A DNA stretch of 16,976 nt from Clostridiales bacterium (GTDB taxonomy: Bacteria; Bacillota; Clostridia; Oscillospirales; Oscillospiraceae): the NCBI GenBank assembly GCA_029098065.1, contig JAQXNP010000009.1, positions 1-16,976 of the forward strand. The letters are read 5' to 3'. The notes under the pieces are model-generated. The model saw only the letters and a list, made by a program, of their open reading frames with translations. It ran no database searches and had not been told where the DNA came from. Below, in pieces: positions 8,592 through 13,802 of this stretch. A program made the position numbers and the translations under genes. The stretch's first letter is position 1; the number at the start of each line of letters is the position of its first letter.

Positions 8592-8620
8592 ATTATAAAA
8601 GCCGTTTTCCCCCCTGTCAA
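8592..8620 (-). promoter_or_regulatory. consensus SigA promoter for DUF951-hisC
   Basis: On the minus strand TTGACA (8615-8620) and TATAAT (8592-8597) are both perfect matches to the sigma-A consensus with a 17-base spacer. The start point should lie near 8585, giving a leader of about 60 bases. The spacer begins with a run of six G. Confidence 0.92.
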
Positions 8621-8626
8621 TTCAAG

Positions 8627-8655
8627 TTGTCCCTTTGCATATATTGTCCTATCCA
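8627..8655 (+). promoter_or_regulatory. weak candidate promoter for the S1-like gene
   Basis: TTGTCC (8627-8632), 17 bases, then TATCCA (8650-8655) is the best-spaced pair upstream of the S1-like gene, but the match to consensus is poor (4/6 and 3/6). It lies next to the divergent DUF951-hisC promoter. Confidence 0.2.
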
Positions 8656-8687
8656 GAAAAACAGCGCCTTCACGCGGAAAGGATTTG

Positions 8688-9626
8688 GTGAAATTGACGA
8701 GTCGTTTTCTCCCGGAGGGCCGGCTTCTGTACACGCCGGGAAACACCGCCGCCTGTGCCACGGCGGAAGGATTGGCCAGGGCCCAGGCCCTGGGAAGCAT
8801 ATTGGAAGGGACCGCTCTGCTCTGTGACGAGAATCATGATCTGCTGGTCCGTCTGGGCCCTTTCACCGGCCGCATTCCCAGAACGGAAACCGCCCTGGGA
8901 ATCGCCGAGGGCAGCACCCGGGATATCGCCATCCTGTCCCGGGTCGGCAAACCGGTGAGCTTCACGGTAGAACGTCTGGACAACAAAGACGGAGTTCTCT
9001 GTCCACTCCTCTCCCGCCGCCATGCTCAGGCTATGGCCCTGGAGGAAATCCTCTCCTGGCCGCCGGGAAAAGTGATCCCCGCCACCGTTACCCATCTGGA
9101 GCCCTTTGGGGCCTTTGTGGATATCGGATGTGGAATTCCCTCCATGATTGGGGTGGACCGTCTGTCCGTTTCCCGCATCAGCCAGCCCTCCGACCGCCTG
9201 CGGGTGGGGGATGAGATCCGGGCCGCCGTGCTCAGTGTGGACCGGACATTGGAGCGGGTCACTCTTACCCACCGGGAACTGTTGGGCACCTGGGAGGAGA
9301 ACGCCGCCCTTTTCCGTGCCGGAATGACCGTCCCCGGCCATGTCCGGGGAATCAAGGAATACGGTACCTTTGTGGAACTGACGCCAAATCTCTCCGGCCT
9401 CGCCGAGTGCCGGGAGGGGGTCCGGGAGGGCGACCGGGTCTCGGTGTACGTCAAATCCATCCTCCCACGTCGGATGAAGCTGAAGCTGCTCATCATCGAT
9501 ATCCTCCCGCCGGAGGAGCGCCCCGAACCGCCCCGGTATTTCATCACCGACGGAGTTTTGGACCGATGGAACTACGCCCCGGAGGGGTGCTGGAAAAGCG
9601 GCGGAGAGACGGTCTTTTCCAAATAA
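8688..9626 (+). CDS. S1 RNA-binding domain protein (ribosomal protein S1-like)
   Basis: This 312-aa protein has three S1/OB-type repeats: a divergent one at about 37-108 (ILEGTALLCDENHDLLVRLG...GRIPRTE), a clear one at 124-199 (GKVIPATVTHLEPFGAFVDIG...GVDRLS) and a third at 211-272 (GMTVPGHVRGIKEYGTFVELTPNLSGLAE). Such short S1 proteins occur in Clostridia and probably bind mRNA or ribosomes; the exact role is unknown. I start at GTG 8688 because GGAAAGGA lies 4 bases upstream; the TTG at 8694 is the alternative. The frame is open far upstream, across hisC on the other strand, which is clearly antisense. It is divergent from DUF951-hisC and convergent with the PAP2-like gene. Confidence 0.85.
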   Translation: MKLTSRFLPEGRLLYTPGNTAACATAEGLARAQALGSILEGTALLCDENHDLLVRLGPFTGRIPRTETALGIAEGSTRDIAILSRVGKPVSFTVERLDNKDGVLCPLLSRRHAQAMALEEILSWPPGKVIPATVTHLEPFGAFVDIGCGIPSMIGVDRLSVSRISQPSDRLRVGDEIRAAVLSVDRTLERVTLTHRELLGTWEENAALFRAGMTVPGHVRGIKEYGTFVELTPNLSGLAECREGVREGDRVSVYVKSILPRRMKLKLLIIDILPPEERPEPPRYFITDGVLDRWNYAPEGCWKSGGETVFSK

Positions 9627-9684
9627 CACATTCAAACAGAGGGAAAGGGCTCTGCCGCCTGTACGGCGGTATTCATAAAACAGT
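9627..9684. other. spacer after the S1-like gene
   Basis: This is the first part of the 349-base gap between the S1-like gene and the PAP2-like gene. It contains one small hairpin, CCGCC/GGCGG around 9657-9669, with no clear T-run after it, and no coding potential that I can support. The rest of the gap (9685-9975) holds the hairpin, RNA candidate and promoter listed separately. Confidence 0.5.
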
Positions 9685-9720
9685 TCATCCTCCGTATGCT
9701 CATGGCCATACGGAGGATGA
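9685..9720 (-). terminator. 14-bp perfect hairpin, probable terminator
   Basis: Positions 9685-9698 (tcatcctccgtatg) are the exact reverse complement of 9707-9720, with an 8-base loop. On the minus strand the stem is followed by ACTG then TTTT, a modest U-tract, so it could end the candidate RNA upstream of it. On the plus strand only TTCTG follows, so it is a weaker end for the S1-like gene. It may work in both directions. Confidence 0.6.
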
Positions 9721-9722
9721 TT

Positions 9723-9911
9723 CTGACGCGTATTCTTCCCGTTCACCGGCAGCGGATGATCCGGTGTACCCCCTGCAAACGGCAGGTCCACGGGAAGCGG
9801 GAGCTTTTGAGCCGCAGGAAAGGCAAACGCCCCGGCGGGGTCCGGTGACGCGGCAGCAATTCTCCCGCCGGGATCGAAGGCCGCGGCTCAAGCCCGCAAT
9901 ATTCCTGTCAG
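9723..9911 (-). ncRNA. candidate structured RNA of unknown class
   Basis: These 189 bases hold nested, mutually compatible inverted repeats. A closing stem pairs 9723-9727 with 9907-9911, and TATT 9731-9734 with AATA 9898-9901. An 8-bp stem pairs 9735-9742 with 9790-9797 and encloses two hairpins (9744-9749/9761-9766 and 9772-9776/9782-9786). A second arm pairs 9798-9801 with 9893-9896, 9807-9815 with 9883-9891, 9822-9824 with 9880-9882, and 9831-9839 with 9864-9872. I prefer the minus strand because a TTGACC-17-TTTTAT promoter lies at 9918-9946 and a hairpin with TTTT follows at 9685-9720. I could not match it to 6S, SRP, RNase P, tmRNA or cobalamin riboswitch signatures. It is inferred from pairing only, and the plus strand is not excluded. 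Confidence 0.45.
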
Positions 9912-9917
9912 GAGCGC

Positions 9918-9946
9918 ATAAAAAGCGTTCTTTCCTCTCCGGTCAA
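9918..9946 (-). promoter_or_regulatory. candidate promoter for the structured RNA
   Basis: On the minus strand TTGACC (9941-9946, 5/6) and TTTTAT (9918-9923, 4/6) are separated by 17 bases. The predicted start near 9911 coincides with the outer edge of the inverted-repeat domain. It lies 30 bases downstream of the PAP2-like stop, so readthrough from that gene is also possible. Confidence 0.45.
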
Positions 9947-9975
9947 ACTTTGATGCCGCCGCAGATGGTGATCTG

Positions 9976-10593
9976 TCACACTTCTTTGAATGACAGCCCA
10001 CTGACAGAATAGTACAGCATCACCAGCCCCGCGCTTAACAGCACGCCGCCAATAATGTCTGTAACCCAATGAACGCCCGAAACCAGTCTGCCAACGACCA
10101 TAAATGCAGTAAAAGCAGCAAGGACTCTGAGAATCACTTTCCGAATCATTTTATTTCGAATCCGGATATTCAGCTGCACCATTGCCGTCGGAATCATACA
10201 CATGACGAGCATGGTCGTTGAGGACGGATAGGAGGCCTCCAGGAATCCGTCGATCAGCACAGGTCTGTAATTGACCGCAAACCGTTCGAAAAAGAGGTAT
10301 GCCGCCATGACCAGAATATAAAATCCGCCGAGCGCAAGAATGCTGCGGTCAACCTGAAAGAAGCTTCTCCTCCGGATCAGCTGCACAAGTCCCAGGATGG
10401 CAAAGCTCAACACAAAACACAGGGGAACCAGCCCCAGCCAGTCTGTGATCATATAGACCGTCATATGCACTCCTGTGAGCTTGTGAACAAATCCGTTCAA
10501 GTCCGCGAAACCCACGGATGAACCTCCGGGTCCGATCGCCTGAACATCCACGCAGCAGACTGCTGCTGTCCATAATACAAACGCCGCCAGCAA
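9976..10593 (-). CDS. PAP2-like membrane phosphatase family protein; natural start out of frame
   Basis: A 205-aa multi-membrane-segment protein of the PAP2 phosphatase superfamily, whose members remove phosphate from lipids such as phosphatidate or undecaprenyl diphosphate. Motif 1 is degenerate (ERFAVNYRP, 103-111, Glu where Lys is usual). Motif 2 reads YPSSTT (122-127) without the usual His. Motif 3 is intact (R169, H175, D179 in GRLVSGVHWVTDIIGG). The only in-frame start is TTG 10593, without a convincing ribosome binding site. The same frame continues upstream as KIKERTRRNVCITAG, a typical basic lead into the first membrane segment, back to an in-frame TGA at 10641. An ATG at 10642, preceded by AAAGGG, is one base out of frame. 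It is less GC-rich than its neighbours and may be a recent pseudogene. Confidence 0.7.
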   Translation of the reverse strand: MLAAFVLWTAAVCCVDVQAIGPGGSSVGFADLNGFVHKLTGVHMTVYMITDWLGLVPLCFVLSFAILGLVQLIRRRSFFQVDRSILALGGFYILVMAAYLFFERFAVNYRPVLIDGFLEASYPSSTTMLVMCMIPTAMVQLNIRIRNKMIRKVILRVLAAFTAFMVVGRLVSGVHWVTDIIGGVLLSAGLVMLYYSVSGLSFKEV

Positions 10594-10722
10594 TCCCGCT
10601 GTGATACAAACATTTCTTCGGGTTCTCTCCTTTATTTTTCATACGCCCTTTGCAATGGATTGGCTTTCGCCTGCATACACGCTAAACGAGCGGACTGAAA
10701 AATGAAAGAATTGGCACGTCAC

Positions 10723-10751
10723 ATGGATGATACGAATCGTATCACGTCCAT
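10723..10751 (-). repeat. palindrome at the end of the broken HTH gene
   Basis: TGATACGA (10728-10735) and TCGTATCA (10737-10744) are perfect arms around one base. ATGGA (10723-10727) and TCCAT (10747-10751) extend the pairing with a 2-base bulge. It covers the stop codon of the HTH/membrane gene and lies about 80 bases upstream of the PAP2-like ATG at 10642. No T-run follows. It could be a weak terminator of the upstream gene or an operator for the PAP2-like gene. Confidence 0.5.
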
Positions 10752-11322
10752 TTTATCAGCATGAGAGCCTTGATCGCCAGAAAAACGAATGTAAACGCCG
10801 ACGCGTAAGGCTGACGGCTGATCATAAAGAAAAGCGCCCCTACGGCACTCAATCCCAAAGAAACCCTGTCCTTACTTTTCAGCCAATACGCTGATCGGCA
10901 ATTCTGAAGCGCGAGGATCAGTATGCCCCATATGATCATTGCGAAAACGACAATCAGGTAGGGTATTTTTACATACGGCTCGATCTCTGTCAGAGAGAGC
11001 AGCGAGACTTCCTGAATCACGCCATCTGCACTCTGACCGAAGAAAGGAAGAAACAGGAACATCGCCACACTGCAATCGAGCAGTCCAAAAACCAGGTTGC
11101 GGGAATGGTCTTCCTTTTCTTTGCTTTCTTCTTCCGCAATGGTGAGTATCGCATCACTGGAAAGCACTTCGATATCGCCTTCAGAGAATCTATATTGGGA
11201 TATCCTCTGCCCGACTTCCATTTTGAGACCGCGGTACGGGAGACATATAACAATTCCGCGAGTTCTTCCTGAGTGAGCCCTCTCTGCTTCCTCAGCTCCT
11301 GCAATTTTTCATTGAATTCCAT
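10742..11322 (-). pseudogene. XRE-family HTH regulator with C-terminal membrane domain, frameshifted
   Basis: Residues 1-52 from the ATG at 11322 are a clear XRE/Cro-type helix-turn-helix: FNEKLQELRKQRGLTQEELA, then YVSRTAVSKWKSGRGYPNIDSLKAISK. The reading then derails near 11165. The rest of the protein continues in a second frame as VLSSDAILTIAEEESKEKEDHS followed by three or four membrane segments up to the stop at 10742. Related clostridial proteins have a single chain with about FFSVSIDEL between the halves. A deletion of roughly 20 bases, not a multiple of three, therefore best explains the break. The usual KWESGRG also reads KWKSGRG. If the second frame were used alone it would start at ATG 11221 and lack DNA binding. 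It is less GC-rich than the flanking genes. Confidence 0.8.
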
Positions 11323-11467
11323 AATCCGACTTTCTTTCCGAACACCACAGAATCAGATTCATTTTGTTCTCTCATGGAACGGCGCACAGCAAACACCCGA
11401 AACTCTCTGCCGTCTATGGGAAGAGCGCCCATACGGGTCAAATCTTCGGCCATACCTCCCAGCGGCT
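11323..11467. other. spacer between the HTH pseudogene and the rarA hairpin
   Basis: I see no gene here that I can support. GAATC-A-GATTC (around 11351-11361), just upstream of the HTH start, is a short palindrome that could be an autoregulatory operator. No well-spaced promoter was found on the minus strand. Confidence 0.35.
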
Positions 11468-11522
11468 CTCCCGCCTTCCCCGACGGCACTGTCTGACAGC
11501 CTCCTGCCGGTCGGGGCGGGAG
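11468..11522 (-). terminator. long interrupted hairpin downstream of rarA
   Basis: Three consecutive stems pair in register: CTCCCG (11468-11473) with CGGGAG (11517-11522), CCCCGAC (11478-11484) with GTCGGGG (11510-11516), and GGCA (11485-11488) with TGCC (11505-11508). It starts about 10 bases after the rarA stop. There is no T-run on either strand, so it may be a U-less terminator or a 3' end stabiliser. Confidence 0.6.
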
Positions 11523-11530
11523 GACCGCTT

Positions 11531-12802
11531 TTACCCATTCTCTCCCTTGATCTTCTCCCAATAGGCCCGGGCGGCCTGCTCCGTCTTATTGTCCCCGTAA
11601 TGGTAATACCGGGTGCCGGTCAGCGGATCAGGCAGATACTGCTGGGCAACCCAGTGGTGGGGAAAATTATGGGGATACTGGTATCCCTGTTCCCGCTCCA
11701 TCCCCGCGGAGTCGGCATGGACATTCTGCAGATGCCTGGGGTAGTCCCCCGTCCTCCCCGCCCGGACATCGGCCAGAGCGGCGTCGATGGCCATGACCAC
11801 CGAGTTGGACTTGGGGGCGGTGGCCAGCAGGATGACCGCCTGGGCCAACGGCAGTCTGGCCTCCGGCAGTCCCAGCTGAAGGGCGCTGTCCACACAGGCT
11901 TTGACGATCTGCGCGGCCTGGGGGTAGGCCATGCCGATATCTTCACTGGCCGAGCACAGAATGCGCCGGATGGCGGTCTGCATATCTCCCGCCTCCAGCA
12001 GTCTGGCCAGATAGTGGAGGGCGGCGTCCGGGTCGGACCCCCGCAGGGACTTCATCAGGGCGGAGGCGATATCGAAGTGATCGTCCCCCTCCCGGTCATA
12101 GCGCATGGCCGACTTCTGGGCCGCCGCTTCCGCTTCCGCCAGAGTGACCGTCAGAATGTCCCCCGTCCTGGGGGCGGCGTTCATCAGCAGTTCCACCGCG
12201 TTCATGGCTTTCCGGCAGTCCCCGCCGCAGGCGGAGGCGATATAGGCGGTCACGCCCTCCTCCGCCTGCGCTCTGGCGCCCAGCCGCTCCCCCATAAGCC
12301 GGAATCCCCGCTCCACGGCGGGGATCAGGTCCTCCTGACTCAGGGGTTTGAACTCAAACACGCTGGAACGGGAAAGCACCGCGTTGTAAACATAAAAATA
12401 GGGGTTCTCCGTGGTGGAGGCGATGAGCGTCACGTCGCCCCGCTCAATGACCTCCAGCAGCGACTGCTGCTGCTTTTTGTTGAAGTACTGGATCTCATCG
12501 AGATAGAGCAGCACTCCATTGGGGGCAAGCAGGGTCCCCACCTGGGAAATGATCTCCTTCACGTCAGCCAGGGAAGCCGTCGTGGCGTTGAGCCGCCTCA
12601 GGGTCCGGTTGGTCCGTTTGGCGATGATATTGGCCACCGTGGTCTTTCCGGTGCCCGAAGGGCCATAAAAAATCAGGTTGGGGATCTTTCCGCTCTCAAT
12701 GATCCTCCGGAGAAGTCCCAACTCCCCCAGGATATGTTTCTGCCCCACCACTTCGTCCAGAGTCTCAGGCCGGATCTCGTCCGCCAGGGGCCGATACGTC
12801 AT
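11531..12802 (-). CDS. rarA: replication-associated recombination protein A (AAA+ ATPase, RarA/MgsA)
   Basis: RarA is a clamp-loader-like AAA+ ATPase that acts at stalled replication forks and with single-strand binding protein. The 423-aa protein has the full family length. Walker A is GPSGTGKTT (47-55), Walker B is VLLYLDEIQ (97-105) and a sensor/arginine-finger region lies at STTENP...LSRSSVFEF (129-151). The C-terminal tetramerisation domain contains DPDAALHYLARLLEAGD and YPHNFPHHWVAQQYLPD. The ATG at 12802 has AAAGGAGGGGG about 7 bases upstream. It is divergent from nth, another DNA-maintenance gene, and is followed by a hairpin. Confidence 0.96.
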   Translation of the reverse strand: MTYRPLADEIRPETLDEVVGQKHILGELGLLRRIIESGKIPNLIFYGPSGTGKTTVANIIAKRTNRTLRRLNATTASLADVKEIISQVGTLLAPNGVLLYLDEIQYFNKKQQQSLLEVIERGDVTLIASTTENPYFYVYNAVLSRSSVFEFKPLSQEDLIPAVERGFRLMGERLGARAQAEEGVTAYIASACGGDCRKAMNAVELLMNAAPRTGDILTVTLAEAEAAAQKSAMRYDREGDDHFDIASALMKSLRGSDPDAALHYLARLLEAGDMQTAIRRILCSASEDIGMAYPQAAQIVKACVDSALQLGLPEARLPLAQAVILLATAPKSNSVVMAIDAALADVRAGRTGDYPRHLQNVHADSAGMEREQGYQYPHNFPHHWVAQQYLPDPLTGTRYYHYGDNKTEQAARAYWEKIKGENG

Positions 12803-12831
12803 GGGGACCCCCTCCTTTTCACGTTTTTTTC

Positions 12832-12840
12832 ATTCTAACA
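12832..12840 (-). promoter_or_regulatory. extended -10 promoter of rarA
   Basis: On the minus strand TG-T-TAGAAT (TG at 12839-12840, hexamer 12832-12837) is an extended -10 element. The -35 position holds only a T-run. The start point should lie near 12825, giving a short leader with the ribosome binding site. Confidence 0.6.
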
Positions 12841-12931
12841 TATGTTCCAGAAGAAAAAAAGCGGGGATTGGAAAATCCATGGTTTCCCCAGGGGGGCGGC
12901 GCAAAAACCTGTCGCAATTTCTCCCTGAATA

Positions 12932-12940
12932 TGATATGAT
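12932..12940 (+). promoter_or_regulatory. extended -10 promoter of nth
   Basis: TG-A-TATGAT (12932-12940) matches an extended -10 element, with no good -35. The predicted start near 12947 leaves about 29 bases before the nth ATG, containing AGGGGGA. It is divergent from the rarA promoter. Confidence 0.6.
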
Positions 12941-12975
12941 AAAAAACAGATTCACCGCATCAGGGGGAATGCCGC

Positions 12976-13626
12976 ATGAAAAAGAAAGAGAGAGCCGCCG
13001 CCATTGTAGAGGAACTGAAGAACGTCTATCCCGACGGCATCTGTTCTCTGGTCTATCCCAAGCCCCACGAGCTGCTGTTCTCGGTGCGGCTCTCCGCCCA
13101 GTGCACCGACGAGCGGGTCAACCAGGTCACCCCCGCCCTCTTCGCCCGGTTTCCCACGCTGGAGGCCTTCGCGCAGGCCGATGTCCGTGAAGTGGAGGAG
13201 CTGATCCATTCCTGCGGCTTCTTCCGGGCCAAGGCCCGGGACATCGTGGCTTCCGCCCAGATGATGCTCTCCGACTTCGGCGGGAAGGTCCCGGACAATA
13301 TGGACGACCTGCTGAAACTCCCCGGCGTGGGGCGCAAGACCGCCAATCTGATCCTGGGGGATATCTACCACACGCCCGGCGTGGTCATCGCGGACACCCA
13401 CTGCATCCGCATCTCGGGCCGCCTGGGCCTCACCGACGGCACCAAGGACCCGGCTAAAGTGGAGATCCAGCTTCGCAAGGTCCTCCCCCCGGAGGAATCC
13501 AACGACTTCTGCCACCGGCTGGTCCTCCACGGCCGGGCAGTGTGCATGGCCCGGAAGCCGGTGTGTGAAACCTGCACCCTCCGGCCTTGGTGCGATCTCT
13601 ATAACAAGGGAAATTCTGGGAAATAA
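12976..13626 (+). CDS. nth: endonuclease III, base-excision repair glycosylase/AP lyase
   Basis: Nth removes oxidised pyrimidines and nicks abasic sites. The 216-aa protein has the helix-hairpin-helix LPGVGRKTAN at 115-124 with catalytic Lys121, and catalytic Asp140 in VIADTHCIRIS. Four cysteines in C-x6-C-x2-C-x5-C spacing (190, 197, 200, 206) form the 4Fe-4S loop. The length is typical. The ATG at 12976 has AGGGGGA about 8 bases upstream. It is divergent from rarA and lies upstream of the guaD riboswitch promoter on the same strand. There is no terminator between them other than the riboswitch structure, so readthrough into the riboswitch is possible. Confidence 0.97.
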   Translation: MKKKERAAAIVEELKNVYPDGICSLVYPKPHELLFSVRLSAQCTDERVNQVTPALFARFPTLEAFAQADVREVEELIHSCGFFRAKARDIVASAQMMLSDFGGKVPDNMDDLLKLPGVGRKTANLILGDIYHTPGVVIADTHCIRISGRLGLTDGTKDPAKVEIQLRKVLPPEESNDFCHRLVLHGRAVCMARKPVCETCTLRPWCDLYNKGNSGK

Positions 13627-13638
13627 TTCCTTCTCCTC

Positions 13639-13667
13639 TTGACTTCCCGCCGGTTCTCTGGTATTCT
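13639..13667 (+). promoter_or_regulatory. SigA promoter of the guaD riboswitch transcript
   Basis: TTGACT (13639-13644, 5/6), a 17-base spacer and TATTCT (13662-13667, 4/6) form a good sigma-A promoter. The predicted start near 13674 falls directly before the 5' strand of aptamer stem P1. Confidence 0.85.
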
Positions 13668-13673
13668 GAACCT

Positions 13674-13778
13674 GTGCTTATATAAGTCCATAATTGGTTG
13701 GACGTATCTACCGGTTGCCGCAAACAGCCGTCTATCAGCCGCCCACGGGCGTTTTATAGACCTGTCTGCGGCAATTTT
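13674..13778 (+). promoter_or_regulatory. guanine-class purine riboswitch with overlapping intrinsic terminator
   Basis: The aptamer follows the purine riboswitch plan. P1 is short (13676-13681 with 13734-13739, one mismatch). P2 is GTCCA/TGGAC (13686-13690, 13699-13703) with loop TAATTGGT. J2/3 is GTATCTAC (13704-13711). P3 is CGGTTG/CAGCCG (13712-13717, 13725-13730) with loop CCGCAAA, whose CC can kiss the GG of loop 2. J3/1 is TCTA, with C13732 at the position equivalent to C74, which specifies guanine over adenine. The terminator uses aptamer sequence as its left arm: TTGCCGCA (13715-13722) with TGCGGCAA (13767-13774), ACAG with CTGT (13762-13765), GTCTAT (13730-13735) with ATAGAC (13756-13761), and CGCC with GGCG, followed by TTTT (13775-13778). 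Ligand binding should block the terminator, so guanine is predicted to switch the gene on. Confidence 0.9.
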
Positions 13779-13802
13779 GATGGAATAAAGGATGGATCAA
13801 AT

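Noticed and set aside
7176..8687. N-terminal extension of the S1-like frame across the hisC region
   Set aside because: It is antisense to hisC and DUF951 and crosses a terminator and promoter; S1 similarity begins only after 8688.
9723..9911. Known RNA class (cobalamin, FMN or cyclic-di-GMP riboswitch, SRP RNA, 6S RNA, tmRNA)
   Set aside because: None of the conserved sequence boxes of these classes could be found on either strand; it is kept as an unassigned structure.
9407..10012. Plus-strand open frame covering the 9627-9975 gap
   Set aside because: It overlaps the S1 gene in another frame, has no ribosome binding site and runs through the nested inverted repeats; it looks non-coding.
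11292..11561. Minus-strand 89-codon frame between rarA and the HTH gene
   Set aside because: It runs through the rarA hairpin and into the HTH gene in the wrong frame, with no recognisable content.
11273..12838. Plus-strand open frame of 521 codons opposite rarA
   Set aside because: The rarA protein on the minus strand is complete with Walker motifs; the plus frame is low-complexity antisense.
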